Positions 1 to 8,100 of a DNA stretch of 58,101 nt are shown piece after piece; position 1 is the stretch's first letter, and every line of letters begins with the position of its first letter. The notes under the pieces are model-generated. The model saw only the letters and a program-made list of their open reading frames with translations, was not told where the DNA came from and did no database searches. The stretch spans positions 1-58,101 of the forward strand of contig JAPPGC010000018.1 of assembly GCA_028875125.1 (NCBI GenBank), read 5' to 3'. The stretch is from Bacteroidota bacterium. GTDB lineage: Bacteria; Bacteroidota; Rhodothermia; Rhodothermales; Bin80. The translations under genes and the position numbers were made by a program.

Positions 1-275
1 AAAACACTAATTTTAACTGTCGTCAACTGTAGTTTTAATTGTCGTTGGACACAGCGGCCATCTGAAAGTTGACCTGTATAGTCCCACTCGAACCGAGCGA
101 GGTAGTCAGGAACCGAAGTTATGAGGACGAGGCTGTCTTCTTCTCCCCAATCGGCGCTTAAGAGTGCCTCTATTTCCGTGGAGGTATCTTGGGGCGCCTC
201 CGTTACAGAGGATTCGCAGGAGGCAAATAGCGCAAGAAAAATTGGGATTGCAAGTATTCGAAGTACGTGTTTCAT
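1..275 (-). CDS. Putative lipoprotein, cut by the window edge
   Basis: An open frame on the minus strand starts with ATG at 275 and runs off the left edge without a stop, so only about 91 residues are visible. The first 20 residues form a lipoprotein signal: basic start (MKH), hydrophobic core, and lipobox LFASC with the lipidated Cys at residue 20. An acidic Ser/Thr-rich linker follows (ESSVTEAPQDTSTEIEALL). The visible mature part matches no family I recognise. It lies downstream of, and on the same strand as, the propeller lipoprotein gene at 634-1653, so it may belong to the same envelope cluster. The frame on the opposite strand at 121-447 is a shadow. Confidence 0.6.
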   Translation of the reverse strand, partial: MKHVLRILAIPIFLALFASCESSVTEAPQDTSTEIEALLSADWGEEDSLVLITSVPDYLARFEWDYTGQLSDGRCVQRQLKLQLTTVKISV

Positions 276-633
276 TGGGCTAATGGTCTCACACGGCGTA
301 ATCACAGCTTTGGCAGCAAGCCTCAGTACAGACACTCGTCAAAGGTGTTTCCCGTCGTGCGTAGGTCATGTACAGATCACGATCCATCGTCACCCGCTGT
401 CAACTAAGATTGGCACAATGCCCACAAGCACGTCGAACCGGCCCTGATAAAAGTATCGCTTAAGCCTTGTGTTCTGGCTTACCCTGCGGGGCTATCACCA
501 TTACCTGGATCGAAAGCACCCGCTTCACGAATTCCTTGCGCTCCAGCACCTCAGAACGCAAGAAAACCGGTTTTTGCAATTGTCTGCTGACATTTGGAGC
601 ACACTAGACATTCCTTTCCCAACCCACACACGC
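276..633. other. Intergenic, no recognised gene
   Basis: No convincing gene is seen. On the minus strand an open stretch between about 470 and 605 encodes a plausible-looking run (EVLERKEFVKRVLSIQ) that ends in a stop and has no start or recognisable family. It may be a fragment of a lost gene. Confidence 0.4.
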
Positions 634-1653
634 CTACCGATACAGCAATCTATGCACCACAACGACCGTATCGCGAATTTCATATGCTCTCTCGTCTGTT
701 AATAGTTTAAAAAAACCATCCGGCAACTTCACTGATTCATTATAATTCCCGTTTTCTGCATCATAATAGTCAGCAATCATCTTCATGCGCGGATCCTTAT
801 TATCCCTCACTAACACAACAACTTGATCGTCGTTCACAAACATCGAATAATTCAGCGGAGGTCCGGGCCACCTCATGCCATTCTGCTCGACCATCTCCTC
901 AGGCGGCTCAAACCCAATCGCTCCAATAGTCCTACGGGCGTACTTCACTTCTCCGTTACTGTTGTACCTAATTAGCGCCGGATACAGATCGGGTACGAAA
1001 AGCACATCTTCACCGTAAGCACTCAAATCTCCCGGTATTAGATACTTGTTGCGGACATGCAAGTTTTCGTCCAACAACCTCCCAAACATTAGTGTATCAA
1101 CATTCGAAGAGGTCACAAAGAATTCCCTATATCTGTAGTCCGAAGGTATCAACCAATATTTTCGTCCACTGTTTGTTACGACCATTCTTTTAAAATGCTT
1201 TTCGGGTTCCTCCATTGCCAACAAAGAGCCATCTGGCTCAAAATACGTCAGTCGCCGGTTCATGCTGTCGTATATGAAGACTACCGAATCTCCGATTGTT
1301 CCTAAATTTGCCATTTGCATCACCTCTCCTGGCGCCCACCCCATGCCCAGCCCGTACGTCGTTGTGTGCCGCCCCAAACTATCGAATGCCTTCACACTCA
1401 TGTCTCCGTAATCTCCAACGTATACGTTATTTCCCGGCCCCTTCAATACACTGCCCGGGTTATAGAGCATCATGCTGTCATCAACTGGTAAATAGTGCAA
1501 TGAATCCAGCGTCACATTACGCCACGCACGACTCGTTGCATCTTGTTCGATCAACGGAATTTGAATTTCGACTTGTAGCCGACCAGGCTCCCCGCATCCC
1601 AAAGAACTGATCAACAAAAAGCCAACACTGGCAAGCTTCAATAATGCACTCAT
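634..1653 (-). CDS. 6-bladed beta-propeller lipoprotein
   Basis: Predicted outer-surface or periplasmic lipoprotein of 339 residues. The signal peptide ends in a lipobox (LISSLGC, Cys 20). The body has the repeats of the Bacteroidota-type 6-bladed beta-propeller family: VGDYGDMSVKAFDSLGRH near residues 90-110, then a glycine-rich YGLGMGWAPGEV segment, then blades with YNSNGEVKYARRT. The length and layout match the complete paralogue at 4256-5293. A thioredoxin-like gene lies just upstream (11-bp gap) and a second, shortened propeller gene beyond it, suggesting an operon reading leftward. Propellers of this family are often found with sugar-utilisation or peptide-uptake loci, but their ligand is generally unknown. 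Confidence 0.8.
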   Translation of the reverse strand: MSALLKLASVGFLLISSLGCGEPGRLQVEIQIPLIEQDATSRAWRNVTLDSLHYLPVDDSMMLYNPGSVLKGPGNNVYVGDYGDMSVKAFDSLGRHTTTYGLGMGWAPGEVMQMANLGTIGDSVVFIYDSMNRRLTYFEPDGSLLAMEEPEKHFKRMVVTNSGRKYWLIPSDYRYREFFVTSSNVDTLMFGRLLDENLHVRNKYLIPGDLSAYGEDVLFVPDLYPALIRYNSNGEVKYARRTIGAIGFEPPEEMVEQNGMRWPGPPLNYSMFVNDDQVVVLVRDNKDPRMKMIADYYDAENGNYNESVKLPDGFFKLLTDERAYEIRDTVVVVHRLLYR

Positions 1654-1664
1654 ATCACCACCTT

Positions 1665-2249
1665 CTACTCAAACAGGGTGTTATCAATAAATAATTGCTC
1701 GATTTGGCTTTCCTGTTTTGCATCCAGCATGCCAATCCAATTATGCTGTGCTCTACCCTCACCATCGACAATCAAAATGGTTGGTACATACTCAACATTA
1801 TAGTCAGACACTGGAATGACCATTAACGTATCTACCCGTACTTGATACTTGGCTAGCACGTGCTCTTGAAGTCGGCGGGATTGACTAGTATCAATAACTG
1901 CCATAAAAGCGAGCCGCCTATTCACTTGGCTGCCTTTCAATGTTTTCTGAAGTGTTTTTTAAAATGGTATAGACTGAATGCAGTAAGGGCAACTTGGCGT
2001 AAGGGCCAGAACCACCGCACCATCATGCTTATCCCAGTCTTCAAATAATTTGACTTCTCCTACTTTCTGTGTATCTGCTGTAGTATCAAGATCACTTTCC
2101 TTCCAGTCGGTAAAGACCGCGAACACAAGAAACACAATAATAGCTAGCAACAATGTGCTGTGGGCAACGATTTCCAATTTACCCATAGATTTAAGCGTGC
2201 GTCTGCAATTCGCAAATAATGATTTGATTATATAATCCATCAAAAACAT
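1665..2249 (-). pseudogene. Membrane-anchored thioredoxin-like protein with in-frame stop
   Basis: One reading frame is interrupted by TAA at 1959-1961. The N-terminal part has a membrane segment (about residues 26-47, HSTLLLAIIVFLVFAVF) and then the start of a thioredoxin fold with the redox motif SCPYC followed by IQSIPF. After the stop the same frame continues (KTLQKTLKGSQVN) through the second half of the fold, with VPTILIVDGEGRAQHNWIGML, the normal cis-Pro strand region. Because there is no frame change, one substitution (for example TAT or AAA to TAA) explains the break. Intact, it would be a TlpA/ResA-like envelope disulfide reductase partner. Its start overlaps the end of the upstream propeller gene by 10 bp, consistent with co-transcription. 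Confidence 0.75.
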
Positions 2250-2932
2250 TGTGGGTGTTTGATAGGCGGCTCTTCTATGTGGCTAGACAAATCGTGCCTG
2301 TAAACTGTCACTGTAGTGTCTCTATCGGCGGCAATTCGTTTTGCAGATAAAGTGATATGTCCAATGAACGGTATCTTCACTGATCCGATATAGTGTCCGG
2401 TCGCAATACTATAAGCATCAATGGCACGCTCACCATTTGGACGTACATTTATTAACAGCCAACCATTGACCACATTTGTTCCGTAATGCATTATGCTGGA
2501 GAGCGGAGCAAAATATACCGGTGCATCTTTACCCGACATTCGAGTCTCTATTTGTGCTTTTCCGGTTTCATAGGCCGTCATGGTACGTCGTGCATACAGC
2601 AAACTGCCGGTTGAATCATACACTGCAAACATTGGATAATATGCGGACGCAAGTGTCATGCAGTTCCCGTATGTGTGAATCCATCCCTCATTTCGCAGGG
2701 CTGTTGCAAAGTCACCTTGATTTTCGAAGACCTTGCCAAAGCGTCGCCTGCCCGTGTCGGTTACAACTGTAAATAGCGATTCTGACTCCAAATAGAAATA
2801 GTATGAAATACCGGACTCGGTGCGTGCTTGGCGAAGCGGGTTATCGAGTTGTTGCTTTGCCCAAAAGCGATTGGTTTGGGTTTCGAAGGTATATTCAAAA
2901 AAATGGCTCTTCGGCCAAAATCTATGACTCAT
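2240..2932 (-). CDS. N-terminally truncated propeller paralogue
   Basis: A 230-residue frame without a signal peptide. Its middle and end align by eye with the C-terminal two-thirds of the propeller lipoprotein at 634-1653: compare AVYDSTGSLLYARRT here with RYNSNGEVKYARRT there, and the closing RDTTVTVYRHDL with RDTVVVVHRLLYR. The first roughly 110-140 residues of the family (signal, lipobox, first blades) are missing. The upstream side is the IS110 remnant, with a 13-bp repeat in between, so the front of the gene was probably lost with the insertion. The listed ATG may not be a functional start. Confidence 0.55.
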   Translation of the reverse strand: MSHRFWPKSHFFEYTFETQTNRFWAKQQLDNPLRQARTESGISYYFYLESESLFTVVTDTGRRRFGKVFENQGDFATALRNEGWIHTYGNCMTLASAYYPMFAVYDSTGSLLYARRTMTAYETGKAQIETRMSGKDAPVYFAPLSSIMHYGTNVVNGWLLINVRPNGERAIDAYSIATGHYIGSVKIPFIGHITLSAKRIAADRDTTVTVYRHDLSSHIEEPPIKHPQCF

Positions 2933-2940
2933 CTCACAAT

Positions 2941-2953
2941 TAAGGCCGAAGCC
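2941..2953. repeat. Direct repeat left of IS110 remnant
   Basis: The 13-mer taaggccgaagcc occurs here and again at 4256-4268, on the two sides of the IS110 remnant. The match extends imperfectly with ctcaca on the outer side. In the right copy it encodes the last codons of the intact propeller gene (RLRP plus stop). Confidence 0.6.
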
Positions 2954-2989
2954 CCCTTTTTGTTACATTGATTAGAAGTTCTTGCAGGT

Positions 2990-4113
2990 TCATTTCTCAG
3001 GAACAGGTTGCATGGCCTCCCATAGGAAGCCGACCAGTTCGCGGGCAATTGCGACCACGGCAACGTTCGGTGGTCTGCGTTTGGTCAAGGATAGGTACCG
3101 CTTGTATAAGCGCTTTTGTGCTCGTTGACTGATCTGCACAACTCGTGCACCGCAGTGCTGTTGACGTTTCTGGAGAGATACCGTGACGCGAGGAAGGTAA
3201 ATATACCTCCACGCTGAACCGACCAGGGCTTTGCGAGTAAGTGAACTTCCCGTCTTTGTGATCCCGCCCTGACGGATCGTTCTCCCGGATGAATGCTGGG
3301 AAGGAATCAGTCCCAAGTACGCCATCAACGCCATTAGATGTTCAAATCGGCTAAAATCGGCAATTTCAGTCATCAGTTACATGGCCGTCATCAATCCAAT
3401 CCCTGGGAATTCCTGAAGGATCTGAACTGATTCCAAAAATCTGGGAAGCGCAGCGGTACGTTTAATCCGACGCTCCGTTTCTTGAGTCCTAGCCTGGATG
3501 TACGCAATCTCCTCCAAATGGCTCTGCAGTAAATACGCTTCGTTCGGCTCGTCCAACTTGATCTGATTGATCCAGATCATGAACCTCTGTGTCCAGTAGC
3601 CACCCGATGTATAAATCTTCCCGCGGCAGACAATAGATTCATCACGCGCATTATCGTCCGGTGAATATTCTGAATCAACCCCGTACGACTGCGTACCAAG
3701 CTCCGAGCTGCTTCAAATTCCTGATCTGGAATGAAACACTCCCTCAACAGACCCGCCGCAAAGTACTCCGCCAGCTTCCTTGCATCTCGTTGATCGTTTT
3801 TAATTCGATCACTACTGCGCCGAGGAACAGATCCCGGTGCGATCACCGCACAATCTATCCCGCGCGCGGTAAGATCCTTGTATAAAATATAGCCGCAGAA
3901 TGAGGCCTCGTAACAAGCACGAAATCCGCCGAACCTCCGACGGACAAGGTCCACGAAGCGCGTCAACTTAATCGGCGTCTGAGCGCAAAACTCCGTTTCG
4001 TAACAGGGACGACGTGCTACTGAATCGTAAACGTGGGCCGCGATCATGTCGCGGTGAACGTCTAAACCAACAAAGTAGCGCGTCGGTTTGGGTGGAGTAG
4101 ATAGTGCGTGCAT
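2990..4113 (-). pseudogene. IS110-family transposase, broken
   Basis: The N-terminal part (4113 down to about 3590) is the RuvC-like DEDD domain of IS110 transposases: FVGLDVHRDMIAAHV, CYEASFCGY, and the DQRDARKLAEYF signature. A one-base shift near 3588 moves to another frame (WINQIKLDEPNEAYLL). A TAA at 3374-3376 then interrupts the C-terminal transposase_20 domain inside FPGIGLMTAM / LMTEIADFSRF, which continues in the same frame with YLGLIPSQHSSG and ITKTGSSLTRKALV. With one frameshift and one stop, it cannot make active enzyme. IS110 elements lack obvious terminal repeats; element ends are placed roughly at 2956-4250, where a short direct repeat flanks it. Confidence 0.85.
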
Positions 4114-4255
4114 ATAGGATGAGATTTGGTGAGACCCCAACAGAATAAGCCCCGGCAGAGTCACCTGTCATCCTATTATATCTACACTAATTCCGAGGCA
4201 ATCTTGTCTCATTTTTATCGGCACACACCGCGACGCTCAATGGCCCACTCACAGG

Positions 4256-4268
4256 CTAAGGCCGAAGC
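4256..4268. repeat. Direct repeat right of IS110 remnant
   Basis: Second copy of taaggccgaagcc (see 2941-2953). It spans the stop codon of the propeller gene at 4256-5293, so the copy left of the element looks like a displaced 3-prime end of the same or a paralogous gene. Confidence 0.6.
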
Positions 4269-5293
4269 CGTAGTACTGTCCCTAGAGTATCCGAGAGGGC
4301 AAAGAAATAGTCGCCTGCAAGGTCCATGGACCGCCATCGACCCGGTACCTCAAACGAATAGTCGTAAGAGCCGTCGTCAGCGGAGTATACATCAATGACT
4401 GTGGCTTCCCGCTCGCGGGACAATGGAAGAGAGTCCATGTACAGCTTTCCGTTGGAATACGCCAGGGAGCTTTTCGCCGCGACGCTCACCCCACGCCGAA
4501 ACATCGTTGGCCAACCTTCCATGTTGTATGGTACCACCTCCGGGGGATCCACCTGATCCAAGGTTTCCCGCGCATAGACGACTTCACCTGAATCCGAAAA
4601 GCGTGCAATAAATCCGAAATACAACGGACTGTAAACCAGATCATTGTCAACCTTGGTGATCTCACCGCCGAGAACGAGACTGTGTAGATCGGACGTTCCA
4701 AAGGTGAAAAGCGGCTTGCCCGGTGCATCGGCAATGCCAAACAAACGGCCGTCCGCATTGTAACCCATCGGCATAAAGTAGTAGCGCCCATCTTCCGTCA
4801 GAGTCATGCGGAACGGCTGGAAATCCAGTTTGTTGGTCTCCAGCAGGTCTCCCCTTGGTCCAAATCGGAAAACCGCGAGGCGATTGGCGTCGGGGACCAC
4901 AACATTTCCCGCCTCGTCAATGGAAGGGGCCATCGGATTTTGGAACTCGCCGGGACCTTCTCCTTGTCCCTGCCCATACGTCCCAACGAGCTGCCCAGCC
5001 ACATTAAATCTCTTAATCAGGAAGTCACCGTAATCCGATATGTAGCTCCCGCCGTCTACGCGGCCGCTAATGATCAGCGGATTGTAGAGAAGGTGGTCGT
5101 CTGACATGCCAAGAATAGCAACAGTGTCTACGTCGATTTCTTTCCATTCGCGGGAGGTTGACCGCTGCCCGTAAATCGCAAAGTGAAACCCCTCTATCTG
5201 GCTGAGTGCTAACTTCTCTTCAAGCTGCTCCTCCGGGTTGCAGGCGCTGAGCGTGACAAGGAGGGCTAAAGCTATTCTGGCAATTGCACGCAT
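4256..5293 (-). CDS. 6-bladed beta-propeller lipoprotein
   Basis: Complete member of the propeller family (345 residues from the chosen start). The open frame extends further upstream to 5365, but the ATG at 5293 gives a clean lipoprotein signal (MRAIARIALALLVTLSAC, lipobox LSAC). Blade motifs include SYISDYGDFLIKRFNVAGQ, YGQGQGEGPGEFQNP, VVPDANRLAVFRF and RFSDSGEVVYARETL, which match the paralogue at 634-1653. Probable cell-envelope protein; the bound ligand is unknown. It is the only one of the three tandem paralogues lying upstream of the IS110 remnant, and likely led the original cluster. Confidence 0.82.
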   Translation of the reverse strand: MRAIARIALALLVTLSACNPEEQLEEKLALSQIEGFHFAIYGQRSTSREWKEIDVDTVAILGMSDDHLLYNPLIISGRVDGGSYISDYGDFLIKRFNVAGQLVGTYGQGQGEGPGEFQNPMAPSIDEAGNVVVPDANRLAVFRFGPRGDLLETNKLDFQPFRMTLTEDGRYYFMPMGYNADGRLFGIADAPGKPLFTFGTSDLHSLVLGGEITKVDNDLVYSPLYFGFIARFSDSGEVVYARETLDQVDPPEVVPYNMEGWPTMFRRGVSVAAKSSLAYSNGKLYMDSLPLSREREATVIDVYSADDGSYDYSFEVPGRWRSMDLAGDYFFALSDTLGTVLRLRP

Positions 5294-5460
5294 GGGCTTT
5301 GATGGCGATTGTGGTACGCCATACGTAGTTGGTGAAGGGCCTTCGCAGTAGCGTGGAATTGGCATTAAAATGTACTGTGTAACCTATGTGCGATTGTAGG
5401 GCCCCTCGTAGCTTCGAAAGATGCTCCGCCTGGGGAATCCGTCGCAAGTTACGAAGGGAT

Positions 5461-5510
5461 TGTGTATTGAGATGAATCTCACTAGGTGGGCAAATTCATC
5501 TCAATACACA
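5461..5510. repeat. Perfect 17-bp inverted repeat
   Basis: tgtgtattgagatgaat at 5461-5477 is the exact reverse complement of 5494-5510, with a 16-bp spacer. It can form a strong hairpin. The right arm overlaps the stop codon of the transposase fragment at 5501-5683. It may be a paired insertion-sequence end, a small non-autonomous element, or a transcription terminator for the minus-strand fragment. Confidence 0.75.
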
Positions 5511-5683
5511 GCCACCCCCGCTCTCAAAATCTCGAAAATCTCCACTCGCGTCTTTTCCTTCTTGTAAATCGAAAGCAACCCGCGCAATACCGCCGGAATG
5601 TCATCCCGGCTACGGGCATCAAGCTTGATCTCTTCAATCGGTACCTGCCCAAACTCTCGTTGGGCTTCCATTACTACACGCAT
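5501..5683 (-). pseudogene. Transposase N-terminal fragment (ISNCY-like)
   Basis: Sixty codons resembling the N-terminus of ISNCY-type transposases: REFGQVPIEEIKLDARSRDD, then IPAVLRGLLSIY, then REIF-like VEIFEIL. Intact members are several hundred residues long; here the frame stops inside the inverted repeat at 5494-5510. Only the start survives, so it is a remnant. The family call rests on memory of the consensus and is moderate. Confidence 0.5.
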
Positions 5684-6507
5684 GGCAACAAATGGGCGAA
5701 TGTGCAGGCTTAAACGCCCAAATCAGACCCCTTACCCTCATATTACCGCCAGATTCGCAAATTCATCACTTCCCCTAATCTGACGGCTCCTACGCGATGA
5801 CCACCCCAAATACGCGCTAAATCCTGACAAAACCCGCCAGAAACAACCCAATCTGTCCCCATATGCCCGAATTCATTGTATAATCCCATGACCAATATCA
5901 TTTTCTTTCAAGCACTGGTTAATAACAGCAGTAAGACAACAATGCTCAGGTTTCTTTTCATCACGGTTAGGAAGCGAGATTTAAGGTATTTCTTGGTTCT
6001 ATAAGACTTGGTTGATGGGTTTAACACAAGATTGCGCGGCAACATACAACACGGCAATCTTATTTCAAAATAAACTGTGAAGAACGGAGCCAACTGCCAT
6101 CGACAGATCCGCTGACAAGATAGGAACGCTTCAAATTATTTTTCTGTCAATTGTGCTCCTTACAAGTTATATAATAGGAAATACTCATTACATTAATGTT
6201 AACTCATGCTGGCTTGTGTCTTTGGGCCAGAGCATTAAAAAATCATAGTCGCTTTATCGGCTTGCGCACAGCGTTAGACCAGATGTTTCTTTCATAACCA
6301 GCCGACACGTGCAGGTCTGGTATGTCTTCCTTTTCCAACCACTTAACCCCGACCTCTGAACCCAACCTCGCCAAATTCCATGGCGAAGTTGTGCTAAGCG
6401 ATTATATTCGTGAGATCTCAGTTGAAGGGTATGAGGACCGGTTTTTGAAAACGATCGCAAGGGGGCGCTTGGCGCATGATCCCTGTGAGACAGATTCCAG
6501 ACAGAAA
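5684..6507. other. Remnant intergenic region
   Basis: No intact gene is recognised. At 5908-5961 (minus) a short frame encodes a signal-peptide-like start (MKRNLSIVVLLLLLTSA) that stops at once, as if a lipoprotein gene had lost its body. Between 6260 and 6390 (minus) there is a coding-looking run (KWLEKEDIPDLHVSAGYERN) without a start, ending at TGA near 6250. A plus-strand frame at 6322-6516 lies opposite it. Which of these was real cannot be decided by eye. Confidence 0.4.
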
Positions 6508-7950
6508 TCAGGATAAAACGATCTCCCTGCGCAGCCGGGCAACGGGCAGGCCCAGTTGTACTCGGTATTTTGATACAGTACGCCTGGCTATTCTGTATCC
6601 TTTCTCCTTTAGGATGGCTGTAATAGCCTGATCCGTCAGTGGGTCTGTCTTGTCCTCTTGTTCAATAATACCGGAAATAATCGCTCTGACTTCCTTGTTT
6701 GACACATCAACACCGGACGCCGTAGCAACCCCCTCGGAGAAAAAGTATTTGAGTTCGTAGACGCCAAAATCGCATTGAACATACTTTCCACTCACAACAC
6801 GACTGATCGTCGAAATGTCCATGTCAAGCCGCTTGGCAATATCCTTAAGAATTAGCGGACGCAGGTACCCCTCCCCCAAGGTGAAGAACGCTTCCTGAAA
6901 AGCGACAATCTCACGCATGACGGAGAGCATGGTTTGGCGGCGTTGCTGGACTGCATCAATGAACCACTTTGCCGACTCAAGCTTGGAGCGGAGAAATTGC
7001 TTCGTTTTCACATCCGATTTCTTGTTTGAGCCGGTTTGCCGATCAGCGGACATCTTTTCAATCATCTCTCTGTACGGTTTGGAAACCGCAAGCGTTGGAA
7101 AGTTGCCGGAGTTAAGCTGAATGACAAACGTGCCGTTAGTATTGCGAACTAGAAAATCAGGAGTCACATAGTTTTCCTGTGGTGTGAACGTGCCCTCACC
7201 AGGTTTGGGATTGCACGATTGGATGAGGTCTATGGCAGATTTGAGAACGGCATCATTAATACTCAGGCGTTCTTTTATGCGTTCGTACTGTCTTCGGGCG
7301 AAGGGCTTAAACAGATTGCCGACCATCTGGAGAGCAATATCGCGACCTGGGGTATCTTCCGGGATCAATTCCAGCTGGATTAGCAGACATTCCTGCACAC
7401 TGCGTGCCGCAATTCCGGGTGGATCAAGATGCTGGATAAGGCGCAACACGCGAATCACATCTTCATCTGTCAGTTCCTCGCGGTAATTGAAGGTGATATC
7501 ATCTACGATTGAGGGTATTTCTCTTCGCAGGTAGCCATCCTCGTCAATGGAGCCTATGATTTGCTCTGCGATGAGTGTGTCTCGTCGATCAAGGTTCAAG
7601 AATTTTTTCTGCCCGCGAAGATGATCAGTCAGAGTTTCGCCAGCCGCAAGTGGGATCTCCCGGTCTACCTGATTATGGTCTACGCGGGCCTTGTATCCGT
7701 ACAGATCGTTTGCATCCGGTAGCAGATCTTCCAGGTCAAATTCTTCGTCATTGGTGCTGTCAGCGGATTCTTCCTCCGGCCCAGATGATATCTCGTCGGG
7801 CGATCCCTCTTCGAGCAGTGGGTTATCCACCAGTTCCTGCTGAATGCGCTGTTCCAGTGCAAGCGTTGGTAACTGCAGCAGCTGGATATACTGAATCTGC
7901 TGCGGGGACAGTTTCTGCTGTAGCCTTAATTCTTGACTCAGGTTCAGCAT
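6508..7950 (-). CDS. rpoN: RNA polymerase sigma-54 factor
   Basis: A 480-residue sigma-54. The activator-interacting region I is clear at the start (LRLQQKLSPQQIQYIQLLQLP, then LEQRIQQELVDNPLLE), followed by an acidic region II, the core-binding domain (about 115-310, including LDPPGIAARSVQECLLIQL), the helix-turn-helix part (LKDIAKRLDMDISTISRVVS), and the RpoN box ARRTVSKYR at about 455-463 near the C-terminus. It directs core polymerase to -24/-12 promoters and needs AAA+ activators, none of which are in this window. It is divergent from ruvB, with about 150 bp between them that must hold both promoters. Length and motifs are complete. Confidence 0.95.
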   Translation of the reverse strand: MLNLSQELRLQQKLSPQQIQYIQLLQLPTLALEQRIQQELVDNPLLEEGSPDEISSGPEEESADSTNDEEFDLEDLLPDANDLYGYKARVDHNQVDREIPLAAGETLTDHLRGQKKFLNLDRRDTLIAEQIIGSIDEDGYLRREIPSIVDDITFNYREELTDEDVIRVLRLIQHLDPPGIAARSVQECLLIQLELIPEDTPGRDIALQMVGNLFKPFARRQYERIKERLSINDAVLKSAIDLIQSCNPKPGEGTFTPQENYVTPDFLVRNTNGTFVIQLNSGNFPTLAVSKPYREMIEKMSADRQTGSNKKSDVKTKQFLRSKLESAKWFIDAVQQRRQTMLSVMREIVAFQEAFFTLGEGYLRPLILKDIAKRLDMDISTISRVVSGKYVQCDFGVYELKYFFSEGVATASGVDVSNKEVRAIISGIIEQEDKTDPLTDQAITAILKEKGYRIARRTVSKYRVQLGLPVARLRREIVLS

Positions 7951-8100
7951 ATGCCCGGCACGCGTCCTTAGATTAAGTCGTATCTACCCTCTGAAACGTA
8001 GCGGGCAGTTACGGGGTTTGCAATTGTAATAGTCCAGTATCTTACGATCTTACGGTGATTCGGTTAATTACCGGAGATCAACACATGTTGCATCCAGTCA

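Noticed and set aside
121-447. 108-codon plus-strand frame
   Set aside because: The opposite strand carries a lipoprotein start with a clear signal peptide and lipobox that runs off the window edge; the plus-strand frame has no recognisable features.
6322-6516. 64-codon plus-strand frame (EVVLSDYIREISVEGYEDRF)
   Set aside because: It looks coding-like but overlaps a coding-like minus-strand run and has no family match, so I could not support either as a gene.
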